Assembly (NCBI RefSeq): GCF_012395815.1
Contig: NZ_JAAZQQ010000001.1
Span: 744,001-808,000, forward strand
Origin: Roseicyclus persicicus
Lineage (GTDB): Bacteria > Pseudomonadota > Alphaproteobacteria > Rhodobacterales > Rhodobacteraceae
DNA: 64,000 nt
Direction of reading: 5' to 3'
Below, piece after piece: positions 26,653 through 35,802 of the stretch. Under the pieces are notes generated by a model. It saw only the letters and a program-made list of their open reading frames with translations. It did not search any database and was not told the DNA's origin. The position numbers and the translations under genes are program-made. Position 1 is the first letter of the stretch; each line of letters begins with the position of its first letter.

Positions 26653-27515
26653 GCCACCGCCTCGTCCAGCCGGCGCTGGAGCACCGTCAGGAACGCCTGC
26701 GCGGGGCGGATCATCGGCACCCGCGCGGCGCGCAGGACGCAGAGTTGCACGTCGCCGAGGGGCAGGGGCAGGCGCGCGGGGGCCGTGGTCCCGGCCTCGA
26801 ACACGGTTTCGGGAAAGAGCGCGACCCGCGGGCTGCCGGGGAGCTGCTGCGCCAGCTGCGCGGCGGGCAGGGCCGAGACGGTGCCCTCGGCCAGCCTGTG
26901 CCGGCGCAACAGGTGGCTGATCGCGACGCGCGACCCGGTGCCCTCGGGCGGCATCAGGAGGCGGCCGGCGACCAGGTCCCAGAGCCCGCCGGGGGCGGGC
27001 CCGGCGCGGGCGCCCTGCCAGGCGACGAGCGCGAGGCGCTGGGCGTGGACCACCTCGAGCGCGTCGTCGGTTTCCGGGTTGGTCAGCAGCGCGAGGTCGG
27101 CCTCGCGCCGGTGCAGGGGCAGGGCGCTGTCGGCGGTGCCGATCTCGACCGAGACGCCGGGAAACGCCTCCTCGAACTCGCGCACGGCGGCCAGCAGCGT
27201 GCCCGCGCCGATGTCCGAGCCCAGCGACAGGCGCAGCACGCCGCTGAGGCCCTCGCGCAGGTTCACCAGCTGGGCGCGGAAGTCGTCGAACTCGGTCAGG
27301 TGGCGGTCGATCAGGTCGAGCAGCAGCTCGCCCGCCGCGGTCAGGCGCACGCCGCCCGGCACCCGGTCGAAGACGGGCAGCCCCATCTCCTCCTCGAAGC
27401 CCTGCACCGACCGGTTCAGCGCCGAGGGCGAAACCGCCAGCAGTTCCGCGGCCTTGCGGATCGAGCCGGTGCGCTGGATGAGCCGAATGGCCCGGTAGAT
27501 CCTGAGGTGGCGCAT
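26649..27515 (-). CDS. LysR-family transcriptional regulator, divergent from urtA
   Basis: 288 residues, the standard LysR layout. The HTH (IRKAAELLAVSPSALNRSVQGFEEEMGLPVFDR) occupies residues 15-50, followed by a substrate-binding-type effector domain (LRLSLGSDIGAGTLLAAVREFEEAFPG). ATG 27515 (MRHLRIYRAIRLI) fits the family's N-terminus; the extra 21 residues of the longer frame lie in the promoter region. It is transcribed away from the urea importer, so it is the likely regulator of urt genes, perhaps binding the inverted repeat at 27532-27552. Confidence 0.9.
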   Translation of the reverse strand: MRHLRIYRAIRLIQRTGSIRKAAELLAVSPSALNRSVQGFEEEMGLPVFDRVPGGVRLTAAGELLLDLIDRHLTEFDDFRAQLVNLREGLSGVLRLSLGSDIGAGTLLAAVREFEEAFPGVSVEIGTADSALPLHRREADLALLTNPETDDALEVVHAQRLALVAWQGARAGPAPGGLWDLVAGRLLMPPEGTGSRVAISHLLRRHRLAEGTVSALPAAQLAQQLPGSPRVALFPETVFEAGTTAPARLPLPLGDVQLCVLRAARVPMIRPAQAFLTVLQRRLDEAVA

Positions 27516-27531
27516 GGGCGTCTGTCCCGGG

Positions 27532-27552
27532 GTGGTGCAGAAAACGCACCAC
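27532..27552. promoter_or_regulatory. perfect inverted repeat in the LysR-urtA promoter region
   Basis: GTGGTGC (27532-27538) and GCACCAC (27546-27552) form a perfect 7-bp inverted repeat around the AT-rich spacer AGAAAAC, just upstream of the LysR start codon. The size and place fit an autoregulatory operator for the LysR protein. No clear NtrC or sigma-54 sequence was found in the same gap. Confidence 0.45.
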
Positions 27553-27643
27553 GGTGGCGCCAAAATAACGGCAGACAACAGCGGGTCAATCCGGGTTCAC
27601 TTTGCTGCGGCAGCGAAATGCCTGCTTGAGAACCTGGGACGAA

Positions 27644-28912
27644 ATGATGAAAAAACTCCTCCTTGCCAGTGCCTTGTCCGTCGTTTCCGCACATGCCGCG
27701 AGCGCGGAAATCCGAGTCGGCATCCTGCACTCGCTGACCGGCACCATGGCGATTTCGGAAACCACGCTGCGCGACGTGATGCTGATGCTGATCGAGCAGC
27801 AGAACGCGGCCGGCGGCCTTCTGGGCCAGGAGATCGTGCCGGTGGTCGTCGACCCCGCGTCGGACTGGCCGCTGTTCGCCGAGCGCGCGCGCGAGCTTCT
27901 GACGGTGCATGACGTGGACGTGATCTTCGGCTGCTGGACGAGCGTCAGCCGCAAGTCGGTGCTGCCGGTGATCGAGGAACTGAACGGGCTGATGTTCTAC
28001 CCGGTGCAGTACGAGGGCGAGGAAAGCTCGCGCAACGTGTTCTACACCGGCGCCGCGCCGAACCAGCAGGCGATCCCGGCGGTGGACTACTACCTGGAGG
28101 AGCTGGGCGTCGAGGTCTTCGCGCTGCTCGGCACCGACTACGTGTACCCGCGGACGACGAACCGCATCCTCGAGCAGTACCTGCTCGACGCGGGCATCCC
28201 GCAGGAGAACATCTTCGTCAACTACACGCCCTTCGGCCATTCCGACTGGTCGTCGATCGTGGCCGACGTGGTCGCGCTGGGCGAGGGCGGGCAGCAGGTC
28301 GGCGTGATCTCGACGATCAACGGCGACGCCAACGTGGGCTTCTACGCCGAGCTTGCCGCGCAGGGCGTGTCGGCCGACGACATCCCCGTCGTCGCCTTCT
28401 CGGTCGGTGAGGAGGAGCTGGCGGGCTTCGACACCGCGCCGCTGGCCGGCCACCTGGCCGCGTGGAACTACTTCATGTCGGCGGACACGCCCGAGAACGA
28501 GGCCTTCATCGAGGCCTGGCACGCCTTCATCGGCGACGAGAACCGCCCGACCAACGACCCGATGGAGGCCCATTACATCGGCTTCAACATGTGGGTGCAG
28601 GCGGTCGAGGCTGCGGGCACGACCGACGTGGATGCGGTGCGCGAGGCGATGTACGGCATCCAGGTGCCGAACCTGACCGGGGGCGTGGCCGAGATGCTGC
28701 CGAACCACCACCTGACCAAGCCGGTGCTGATCGGCGAGATCCGCGCGGACGGCCAGTTCGACATCATCAGCCAGACCGACCCGGTGCCGGGCGACGCCTG
28801 GACCGACTACCTGGCGGAATCGGCGGTGCTCGAGTCCGACTGGCCGGGGCTGGGCTGCGGGATGTACAACACCGAGACGCAGAGCTGCGTCCAGATCCAG
28901 TCGAACTACTGA
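27644..28912 (+). CDS. urtA: urea ABC transporter substrate-binding protein
   Basis: 422 residues with a signal peptide (MMKKLLLASALSVVSAHAASA). The mature protein opens with EIRVGILHSLTGTMAISE and has FGCWTSVSRKSVLPVIEEL, GLMFYPVQYEGEESS and YVYPRTTNRIL segments, all hallmarks of UrtA. It binds urea (or short amides in some relatives) in the periplasm. ATG 27644 and ATG 27647 are adjacent and equally possible. It is first in urtABCDE and is followed by a strong terminator-like hairpin. Confidence 0.95.
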   Translation: MMKKLLLASALSVVSAHAASAEIRVGILHSLTGTMAISETTLRDVMLMLIEQQNAAGGLLGQEIVPVVVDPASDWPLFAERARELLTVHDVDVIFGCWTSVSRKSVLPVIEELNGLMFYPVQYEGEESSRNVFYTGAAPNQQAIPAVDYYLEELGVEVFALLGTDYVYPRTTNRILEQYLLDAGIPQENIFVNYTPFGHSDWSSIVADVVALGEGGQQVGVISTINGDANVGFYAELAAQGVSADDIPVVAFSVGEEELAGFDTAPLAGHLAAWNYFMSADTPENEAFIEAWHAFIGDENRPTNDPMEAHYIGFNMWVQAVEAAGTTDVDAVREAMYGIQVPNLTGGVAEMLPNHHLTKPVLIGEIRADGQFDIISQTDPVPGDAWTDYLAESAVLESDWPGLGCGMYNTETQSCVQIQSNY

Positions 28913-28925
28913 GCCCATGCTTGCG

Positions 28926-28962
28926 GCGGGCGGTCCCCGAGGGGGCCGCCCGCATCCTTTTT
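28926..28962 (+). terminator. intrinsic-terminator-like hairpin between urtA and urtB
   Basis: GCGGGCGG (28926-28933) pairs with CCGCCCGC (28946-28953), with an inner CCCC/GGGG helix, and is followed by ATCCTTTTT. This is a full hairpin plus T-run. It probably lets only part of transcription pass, giving more binding protein than permease. Confidence 0.8.
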
Positions 28963-28981
28963 CCCGAGCAGTCCCCGCACC

Positions 28982-30949
28982 ATGATACGTCACGTCCTCG
29001 CCGCGCTGGTCGGCGTCCTTCTCCTCGCGCTGCCCGCGCCCCGGGCCGAGGCGCAGGAGGCCACGGGCGAGCTGCAGGCGCTGCTGCAGTCCCGCGCCGA
29101 GCTGGTGGCCGACGCCTCGCGCCGCACAGTGCAGGAGGTGCTCGACCTGCTGGTCGACAGCGAGCTGCCCGAGGTGCCGCGGTTCCTGGCGACCTGGGCC
29201 GCGCGCGAGGTCTACCGGCGCAACGCCGACGGGCTGTTCGTCTATGTCGAGGACGGCGACGCCACCCCCCTGACGCTGATTGACATTTCCACCGGCGCGG
29301 TGGTCGGCGCCGCCACCAGCCGCGAGGTGACGCAGCTGCGCCCCAACCGCGGCGTGCAGACGGTGATCGCCTCGGCGCTGGTCGCCTTCCAGCTGGCCTC
29401 GGACGACCCGGCCGAGCGGCTGGCCGCGCTCGACGCCATCGACGACGCGCCGGACGAGACGCACCTGCCGCTGTTGCGGGAGCTGTTGCAGACCGAGACC
29501 GACGAGGACGTCATCGCGGTGGCCGAGGTGCTGCTGCCGAAGCTGGTGATCGCCTTCGACCGCGACGACGCCGACCGGGTCGCCGCCATCGAGAGCCTTG
29601 CGGGCAACGTGAGCCTTGCCGCGCGGGCCACGCTGAACCCGCTGCTGGCCACCACGGCGGGCGTCGGCACGGCGCTGCCCGAGGGCGAGAACCTCGCCCG
29701 CGTGCTGGAGCCCGGCGGCGACATCGCGCGCGAGGCAGCCTATGCGATGCTGGTCGAGGCCGGGCTGGCGCCGCCGCTGGTCAGCCGCGCGCAGATCCGC
29801 GACACGCTGGCCGCGAACGTGGTCGACGGGCGCGTGGGCGGGATGCCCGTGGGCCAGCTGAACACCGAGGCCGCACGCGACCGGGCCTATGCCGTGCTGG
29901 TGGAGGCCGGCGTCGCCCAGCCCGCCCCGACCGAAGCCGAGGTGGAGGCCGCGCTGGCGTCGCACGTGTTCTACGAGACCTACCGCGAGCCGTCGCAGGC
30001 CGTGACGGATGCCGCCCGCGCCACGCTGGACGGGATCGAGACGCGGGTGGGCCTTTACCGCGTGTTCGACCTGTCGCTGGACGGGCTGTCGCTGGCGTCG
30101 ATCTACTTCCTCGCGGCCATCGGGCTGGCCATCACCTTCGGCGTCATGGGGGTCATCAACATGGCCCATGGCGAGTTCATCATGATCGGCGCCTACACCG
30201 GCTATGTCGTGCAGACGCTGGTGCCCGACTACACCCTGTCCATCGCCATCGCGATCCCGCTGGCCTTTGCCGTGACCTTCGGCGGCGGCGTGGCGATGGA
30301 GCGGCTGGTGATCCGCTGGCTGTATCACCGGCCGCTGGAGACGCTGCTGGCGACCTTCGGCATCTCGATCGCGCTGCAGCAGATCGTGCGGCAGATCTTC
30401 GGCACGCAGGCCCGGCCGCTGACGCCGCCCGAGTGGCTGGCGGGGTCGGTGTCGCTGAACGACGTGGTGTCGATCAGTTCGATCCGCATCGCCATTTTCG
30501 TCCTCGGCGCGGTGTTCTTCGTGCTGCTGTGGCTGATCCTGAACCGCACCCGGCTGGGGCTGGAGGTGCGGGCGGTGACGCAGAACCCGCGCATGGCGGC
30601 GTCGATGGGCATCAACCCCGACCGGATCAACATGCTGACCTTCGGCCTCGGCTCGGGCATCGCGGGGATCGCGGGGGTGGCCATCGGGCTGTTCGCGCAG
30701 GTGGTGCCTGACCTCGGGTCCAACTACATCGTGCAGAGCTTCATGACGGTGGTCGTGGGGGGCGTCGGCAACATCTTCGGGACGCTGATCGGGGCCGGCA
30801 TGATCGGCGGCCTGCAGAAGTTCATCGAGTGGCTGAACCCGACCAACACGCTGGCCGCCCAGACCTACATGATCCTGTTCGTGATCCTGTTCATCCAGTT
30901 CCGTCCGCGCGGCATCATCGCGCTGCGCGGCCGTGCGGCGGGGGATTGA
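28982..30949 (+). CDS. urtB: urea ABC transporter permease UrtB
   Basis: 655 residues. A signal-peptide-like start (LVGVLLLALPAPRAEAQ) leads into a periplasmic region of about 330 residues, which many UrtB proteins carry, with ISTGAVVGAATSREVTQLRPNRGVQTVI. The branched-chain-type permease core follows from about residue 365 with FGVMGVINMAHGEFIMIGAY and VRAVTQNPRMAASMGI. Eight or so membrane helices are visible. It begins 19 bases after the terminator-like hairpin and ends one base before urtC. The N-terminal region has no assigned role. Confidence 0.94.
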   Translation: MIRHVLAALVGVLLLALPAPRAEAQEATGELQALLQSRAELVADASRRTVQEVLDLLVDSELPEVPRFLATWAAREVYRRNADGLFVYVEDGDATPLTLIDISTGAVVGAATSREVTQLRPNRGVQTVIASALVAFQLASDDPAERLAALDAIDDAPDETHLPLLRELLQTETDEDVIAVAEVLLPKLVIAFDRDDADRVAAIESLAGNVSLAARATLNPLLATTAGVGTALPEGENLARVLEPGGDIAREAAYAMLVEAGLAPPLVSRAQIRDTLAANVVDGRVGGMPVGQLNTEAARDRAYAVLVEAGVAQPAPTEAEVEAALASHVFYETYREPSQAVTDAARATLDGIETRVGLYRVFDLSLDGLSLASIYFLAAIGLAITFGVMGVINMAHGEFIMIGAYTGYVVQTLVPDYTLSIAIAIPLAFAVTFGGGVAMERLVIRWLYHRPLETLLATFGISIALQQIVRQIFGTQARPLTPPEWLAGSVSLNDVVSISSIRIAIFVLGAVFFVLLWLILNRTRLGLEVRAVTQNPRMAASMGINPDRINMLTFGLGSGIAGIAGVAIGLFAQVVPDLGSNYIVQSFMTVVVGGVGNIFGTLIGAGMIGGLQKFIEWLNPTNTLAAQTYMILFVILFIQFRPRGIIALRGRAAGD

Positions 30950-30950
30950 G

Positions 30951-32120
30951 ATGGAAGGGTCGATTTTCACCCGCAACCGGTCGGTGCCCGTGTTCATCGG
31001 GGTGCTGACGCTGCTGGCGCTGGGCGTGACCGTGCTGTCGGAGGCCTATGGCACCGGGGCGCTGTCGGTCAGCTTCACCAAGGTGCTGGGGATGACGCTC
31101 TGCCTGTGCCTGGCCGCGCTGGCGATGGACCTGGTGTGGGGGTATTGCGGCATCCTCAGCCTCGGCCATTTCGCGTTCTTCGGGCTCGGCGGCTACGTCA
31201 TCGGCATGTGGCTGATGACGGCGCGGACCGAGACCATCGTGCGCGCGAGCCTGGAGGGCGCCGTGATCCCGCCGACCGAGGCGGAGGTCAGCACGGCGAC
31301 CGCGCTGCAGATCTTCTCGGTCGTGGGCGCGACGGACTGGCCGTGGATGTGGGCGGTGTCGGACAGCCTGTTCCTGAGCCTCGTCATGGTGGTGCTGGTG
31401 CCGGGGCTCCTGGCGCTGGTGTTCGGCTGGCTGGCGTTCCGCAGCCGGGTGACGGGGGTCTACCTGTCGATCCTGACGCAGGCGATGACGCTGGCCCTGT
31501 CGCTCTACCTGTTCCAGAATGACACGGGCCTGCGTGGAAACAATGGCCTGTCCGGGCTCCAGAATATCCCCGGATTGGAAACAATCGGGCAGGACCGGAT
31601 TTCGGTCTGGTTCTTCTGGGCCTCGGCGCTGGTTCTCGGCCTCGCCTATGTCGGGGCGGCCTGGATGGTGTCGGGCAAGTTCGGCAACATCATCCGCGGC
31701 ATCCGCGACGACGAGCAGCGGGTGCGGTTCCTCGGCTACCGGGTCGAGGGCTACAAGCTCTTCGTCTTCACCTTCACCGGCATCCTCTGCGGTGTCGCGG
31801 GAGCGCTCTACTACCCGCAGGCGGGCATCGTGAACCCCGACGAGATCGCGCCGATCGCGTCGATCTACCTGGCGGTCTGGGTCGCCATCGGCGGGCGCGG
31901 GCGGCTCTATGGCGCGGTGATCGGGGCGGCGGTGGTGTCGCTGTTGTCGACCTACTTCACCGGCGGGCGGGCGCCCGACATCGACCTGGGCGTCTATGTC
32001 ATCGAGTGGGTGGACTGGTGGCCGGTGCTGCTGGGCCTCGGCTTTGTCTTGGTGACGCTGTTCGCGCCCAAGGGGCTGGGCGGGCTGGTGGACAGCCTCG
32101 TGCGGAAGGACGCGCCATGA
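30951..32120 (+). CDS. urtC: urea ABC transporter permease UrtC
   Basis: 389 residues with about ten membrane helices. YCGILSLGHFAFFGLGGYVIG and IRGIRDDEQRVRFLGYRVEGYKLF are the LivM/UrtC permease blocks, and NNGLSGLQNIPG is typical of UrtC. It pairs with UrtB. The gene starts one base after the urtB stop and overlaps urtD by 4 bp (ATGA). Confidence 0.95.
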   Translation: MEGSIFTRNRSVPVFIGVLTLLALGVTVLSEAYGTGALSVSFTKVLGMTLCLCLAALAMDLVWGYCGILSLGHFAFFGLGGYVIGMWLMTARTETIVRASLEGAVIPPTEAEVSTATALQIFSVVGATDWPWMWAVSDSLFLSLVMVVLVPGLLALVFGWLAFRSRVTGVYLSILTQAMTLALSLYLFQNDTGLRGNNGLSGLQNIPGLETIGQDRISVWFFWASALVLGLAYVGAAWMVSGKFGNIIRGIRDDEQRVRFLGYRVEGYKLFVFTFTGILCGVAGALYYPQAGIVNPDEIAPIASIYLAVWVAIGGRGRLYGAVIGAAVVSLLSTYFTGGRAPDIDLGVYVIEWVDWWPVLLGLGFVLVTLFAPKGLGGLVDSLVRKDAP

Positions 32121-32857
32121 GCACGCTCTTGGAGGTTCAGGGGATTTCCGTCACCTTCGACGGGTTCCGGGCGATCAACAACCTCAGCTTCGTCATCGGC
32201 TGCCCCGAGATGCGGGCGGTGATCGGGCCGAACGGGGCGGGCAAGACCACCTTCATGGACATCGTCACCGGCAAGACGCGACCCGACACGGGCACGGTGC
32301 GCTGGGGCGAGATGGGCACCTCGCTCCTGTCCATGTCCGAGGCGCAGATCGCGCAGGCGGGGGTGGGGCGCAAGTTCCAGCGGCCGACCGTGTTCGAGGA
32401 CCAGACGGTCTGGGACAACCTGCGGGTGTCGCTCAAGAAACCGCGCGGGCCGCTGTCGGCGCTGTTCGACCGGGTGACCGAGGCCGACCGCGCGCGGATC
32501 GCCGAGATCGCGGCCGAGATCGGGCTGTCTGACCAGTTGCAGCGCCCTGCGGGAATCCTCAGCCACGGGCAGAAGCAGTGGCTGGAGATCGGGATGCTCC
32601 TGGCGCAGGACCCGAAGCTGTTGCTGGTGGACGAGCCCGCGGCGGGCATGACGACCGAGGAGCGGGAGCATACGACGGCGCTGCTCAAGCGGCTGGCCGA
32701 AAGCCACGCGGTGGTGGTGGTGGAGCATGACATGGAGTTTGTGCGCCGCCTCGACTGCAAGGTGACGGTGCTGCACGAGGGGTCGGTGTTGGCCGAGGGG
32801 TCGCTGGATCACGTGATGGCGAACGAGCGCGTCATCGAAGTCTACCTGGGGCGTTGA
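32117..32857 (+). CDS. urtD: urea ABC transporter ATP-binding protein UrtD
   Basis: 246 residues. Walker A GPNGAGKTT, Q-loop KFQRPTVFEDQTVWDNL, signature LSHGQKQWLEIGML (the UrtD/LivG-type variant) and Walker B LLLVDEPAAGMT are intact, with the switch His in VVVEHDMEFV. It is one of two ATPases powering urea uptake. The start overlaps the urtC stop (ATGA) and one base separates it from urtE. Confidence 0.95.
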   Translation: MSTLLEVQGISVTFDGFRAINNLSFVIGCPEMRAVIGPNGAGKTTFMDIVTGKTRPDTGTVRWGEMGTSLLSMSEAQIAQAGVGRKFQRPTVFEDQTVWDNLRVSLKKPRGPLSALFDRVTEADRARIAEIAAEIGLSDQLQRPAGILSHGQKQWLEIGMLLAQDPKLLLVDEPAAGMTTEEREHTTALLKRLAESHAVVVVEHDMEFVRRLDCKVTVLHEGSVLAEGSLDHVMANERVIEVYLGR

Positions 32858-32858
32858 G

Positions 32859-33560
32859 ATGCTGGAAACCCGCGACCTGACGCTCCACTACGGCGGCAGC
32901 CAGATCCTGAACGGGGTATCGATCACGGCCGAAAAGGGGCAGGTGACCTGCGTCATGGGCACCAACGGGGTGGGCAAGACATCGCTGATGAAGGCGATCT
33001 CGGGCACGCACCCGCGCTCGGGCGGCGAGGTGATCCTGAACGGGCAGCGGCTGGGGAAATTGCCGGCGCACCGGCTGGCGCAGATGGGGGTGGGCTATGT
33101 CCCGCAGGGGCGGATGATCTTTCCGCTGCTGACCGTGCGCGAGAACCTGGAGACGGGCCTTGCCTGCCTGCCCAAGGCGGAGCGGGTGGTGCCCGATCGC
33201 ATCTACGAGATGTTCCCGGTTCTGAAGGAGATGCAGAACCGGCGCGGCGGCGACCTGTCGGGCGGGCAGCAGCAGCAGCTGGCCATCGGGCGGGCGCTGG
33301 TGACGCGGCCGAAGCTCTTGTTGATGGACGAGCCGACCGAGGGCATCCAGCCCAACATCATCCAGCTGATCGGCCGGGTGATCGAGCAGCTGCGCGCCGA
33401 GGGCGAAATGGCGATCGTGCTGGTCGAGCAGTATTTCGATTTCGCCTACGACCTCGCCGACCGGTTCTACGTCCTGAGCCGGGGCGCGACGGTGTTTTCC
33501 GCCGCCAAGGCCGACACCAGCCGCGACGCGGTGCAGGCGGCCTTCAGCCTCGGCAAGTGA
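32859..33560 (+). CDS. urtE: urea ABC transporter ATP-binding protein UrtE
   Basis: 233 residues. Walker A GTNGVGKTS, signature LSGGQQQQLAIGRAL and Walker B LLLMDEPTEGIQPNI are intact, with the switch His replaced by Gln in VLVEQYFDFAYDLADR, the normal state in UrtE/LivF. It completes the urea importer. The 340-base gap that follows contains a short GC hairpin (33566-33583) and then the guanidine riboswitch. Confidence 0.95.
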   Translation: MLETRDLTLHYGGSQILNGVSITAEKGQVTCVMGTNGVGKTSLMKAISGTHPRSGGEVILNGQRLGKLPAHRLAQMGVGYVPQGRMIFPLLTVRENLETGLACLPKAERVVPDRIYEMFPVLKEMQNRRGGDLSGGQQQQLAIGRALVTRPKLLLMDEPTEGIQPNIIQLIGRVIEQLRAEGEMAIVLVEQYFDFAYDLADRFYVLSRGATVFSAAKADTSRDAVQAAFSLGK

Positions 33561-33706
33561 CTCGCGCGCCCCTGCCGTGGGGCGACTGCCCAGAAAACAG
33601 GCATCCGCCCGCAAACCCGCCACTTGGTCGCGCGTCGGCGTGCACGGGGGCGGCCGGGGCGCCCGGCGGCTTTGACCGGGCGGGGCCGGAGGCGCAGCGT
33701 GGGGGT

Positions 33707-33824
33707 GCGCAGAGCATTTAGGGTTCCGCCCGGGGCGTCCCGGGGCCAGGTCCGAGAAATGCAGCCGAGCCGGTCAATCCCGGCGCGGTACACGGCGGGA
33801 CAAAATCCCGGGAGAACCCTGCGC
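33707..33824 (+). ncRNA. guanidine-I (ykkC) riboswitch aptamer
   Basis: The leader shows the conserved blocks of the guanidine-I class in order: AGGGTTCCG (33720-33728), AGGTCCGAGA (33748-33757), ACACGG (33790-33795) and TCCCGGGAGA (33806-33815). Helices can be drawn: outer P1 GCGCAG (33707-33712) with CTGCGC (33819-33824), GCATTT (33714-33719) with AAATGC (33757-33762), CCCGGG hairpin (33729-33744), GCCGG/CCGGC (33769-33784) and GGGA/TCCC (33797-33809). It lies directly upstream of a guanidine-type importer and a guanidine hydrolase. Guanidine-I elements turn genes on when guanidinium binds. The block match is from memory of the class consensus; a covariance-model search would settle it. Confidence 0.88.
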
Positions 33825-33851
33825 GATAGGTTCGGCCGCTCCCTGAACGCT

Positions 33852-33894
33852 TTCCTTCGGTCGGACTTTGAACATTCGCATCCGATCGGAGGAA
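33852..33894 (+). promoter_or_regulatory. hairpin covering the Shine-Dalgarno site, candidate riboswitch expression platform
   Basis: TTCCTTCGGTCGGA (33852-33865) pairs over 14 positions (two of them G-U) with TCCGATCGGAGGAA (33881-33894), enclosing a 15-base loop. The 3' arm contains the GGAGG ribosome-binding site (33888-33892) for ATG 33901, so the folded form would block translation. This fits a translational switch under the guanidine aptamer. The left arm does not overlap the aptamer's P1 strand, so how binding would open it is not visible. Confidence 0.7.
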
Positions 33895-33900
33895 CCGACG

Positions 33901-34965
33901 ATGACCAGACTTGCCCTCGCCACCACCACCGCGCTGACGCTTGCGCTGAGCCCCGGTTTCGCCACCGCGCAGGAGCGGACGGAATTCCGCGTCGCCTGGT
34001 CGATCTATGTCGGCTGGATGCCCTGGGGCTACCTGGAGGACTCCGGGATCATGGACGCCTGGGCCGAGCGCTACGGCATCGACATCGAGATCGTGCAGAT
34101 CAACGACTACGTCGAGTCGATCAACCTCTACACCGCGGGCGAGTTCGACGGGGTGAGCGCGACCAACATGGACACGCTGTCGATCCCGTCGGGGTCGGGG
34201 GTGGACACCACCGCGCTGATCGTGGGGGATTTCTCCAACGGCAACGACGCGGTGATCCTGAAGGGCGAGGGCACGCTGGAAAGCCTGGCGGGGATGCCGG
34301 TGAACCTCGTGGAGCTGTCGGTGTCGCATTACCTGCTCGCCCGCGCGCTCGACAGCGTGGGGCTGCAGGAGCGCGACCTGGCGGGCGTCATCAACACGTC
34401 GGACGCCGACATGATCGCGGCCTTCCAGACCGACGACGTGCAGGCGGTGGTGACGTGGAACCCGCTGGTCTCGACCATCGCCGAGGACCCGGCGGCCAAC
34501 ATCCTGTTCACCTCGGCCGACATCCCCGGCGAGATCATCGACATGATGGTCGTCAACACCGAGGTGCTGGAGGCCAACCCCGATTTCGGCCGCGCGCTGG
34601 TGGGGGCGTGGTACGAGCTGATGACGATCATGTCGTCCGACACGCCCGAGGGGATCGCCGCGCGCACCGCGATGGCCGAGGCGTCGGGCACCGACCTTGC
34701 GGGCTATGACGCGCAGCTGGCCTCGACCCAGATGTTCTGGAACCCCGCCGACGCCGTCGCCTTCGTGGAAAGCCCGGCGCTGCCCGAGACCATGGTGAAC
34801 GTCGCCGAATTCCTGTTCGAGCGCGGCATCCTGGGCGAAGGTGCGCCGTCCGCCGATTTCGTCGGCATCGCGTATCCGAACGGCGTGGTGACGGGCGACC
34901 CGGCGAACATCCAGCTGCGGTTCGACCCGAGCTTCATGCAGATGGCCGCCGACGGGTCGCTGTAA
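33901..34965 (+). CDS. guanidine/urea-carboxylase-type ABC transporter substrate-binding protein (NitT/TauT family)
   Basis: 354 residues with a signal peptide (ATTTALTLALSPGFATAQ). The mature part starts FRVAWSIYVGWMPWGYLEDSGIMDAWAERYGI, characteristic of the binding protein first noted next to urea carboxylase genes and now associated with guanidine uptake. Aromatic-rich WMPWGY may form a cation cage for guanidinium (inference). It is directly under the guanidine-I riboswitch and precedes the permease by 24 bases. The role in guanidine import is inferred from family, riboswitch and the hydrolase downstream. Confidence 0.87.
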   Translation: MTRLALATTTALTLALSPGFATAQERTEFRVAWSIYVGWMPWGYLEDSGIMDAWAERYGIDIEIVQINDYVESINLYTAGEFDGVSATNMDTLSIPSGSGVDTTALIVGDFSNGNDAVILKGEGTLESLAGMPVNLVELSVSHYLLARALDSVGLQERDLAGVINTSDADMIAAFQTDDVQAVVTWNPLVSTIAEDPAANILFTSADIPGEIIDMMVVNTEVLEANPDFGRALVGAWYELMTIMSSDTPEGIAARTAMAEASGTDLAGYDAQLASTQMFWNPADAVAFVESPALPETMVNVAEFLFERGILGEGAPSADFVGIAYPNGVVTGDPANIQLRFDPSFMQMAADGSL

Positions 34966-34989
34966 GGGCCGCGGGCGGGGGGGCGCGCG

Positions 34990-35802
34990 ATGCGGTGGAT
35001 CAACCGGCATCCGGGGGCGGCGGGGCGGCTGATGCTGGCCGCGCTGCCCTTCCTGCTGGTCGCGCTGGTCTATTCCGCGGCCTCGGCCGCCCGGCTGGCC
35101 GAGAACCCGCAGGACCGCATCCTGCCCAGCTTCGCCACGCTGGGCGACACCGCCCTGCGGCTGCTGACCGAGGAGGACCGCCGCTCGGGCGAGATCCTGT
35201 TCTGGGGCGACACGGCGTCGAGCCTGTCGCTCCTGGCCTCGGGCGTGGGCATCGCGGCGCTGCTGGGTCTGTGCGTCGGGCTGGCCATCGGGTTGGTGCC
35301 GATGGTCCGGTCGACGTTCCAGGGCTTTGTCGCGGTGCTGTCGATGATCCCGCCGCTGGCGCTGTTGCCGATCCTGTTCATCTCGCTGGGGGTGGGGGAT
35401 GCGGCCAAGATCGCGCTGATCGCCATCGGCATCACGCCCTTCCTGATCCGCGACCTGTCGGCGCGCACGCTGGAACTGCCGCAGGAGCAGCTGGTGAAGG
35501 CGCAGACGCTGGGGGCCTCGACGCTGGCCATCGCGGTGTCGGTGGCGCTCCCGCAGATCATGCCGCGGCTGATTTCCGCCGTGCGGCTGTCGCTCGGCCC
35601 CGCCTGGCTGTTCCTGATCGCGGCCGAGGCGGTGGCGTCGGAAAGCGGGCTGGGATACCGCATCTTCCTTGTCCGGCGCTTTCTCGCGATGGACGTGATC
35701 CTGACTTATGTCGCGTGGATCACGCTCTTGGCCTTCCTGATCGACTGGGGCCTCGCGCGGCTGTCCCGCTGGGCCTACCCCTGGGCGGAGGCGCGGGCAT
35801 GA
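34990..35802 (+). CDS. ABC transporter permease, NitT/TauT family, guanidine import
   Basis: 270 residues with about six membrane helices and the coupling-loop motif ELPQEQLVKAQTLGASTLAIAVSVALPQIMP, matching the EAA loop of nitrate/taurine-type permeases. A periplasmic stretch (residues 33-72) follows helix 1. It likely forms a homodimeric channel for the binding protein upstream. It overlaps the ATPase start as ATGA. The pairing with a riboswitch-controlled binding protein and a guanidine hydrolase supports guanidine as substrate. Confidence 0.88.
   Translation: MRWINRHPGAAGRLMLAALPFLLVALVYSAASAARLAENPQDRILPSFATLGDTALRLLTEEDRRSGEILFWGDTASSLSLLASGVGIAALLGLCVGLAIGLVPMVRSTFQGFVAVLSMIPPLALLPILFISLGVGDAAKIALIAIGITPFLIRDLSARTLELPQEQLVKAQTLGASTLAIAVSVALPQIMPRLISAVRLSLGPAWLFLIAAEAVASESGLGYRIFLVRRFLAMDVILTYVAWITLLAFLIDWGLARLSRWAYPWAEARA

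Noticed and set aside
27560-27643. Sigma-54 promoter upstream of urtA, expected for a nitrogen-scavenging operon
   Set aside because: No GG-N10-GC element with correct spacing was found; the nearest match is off by one or two bases.
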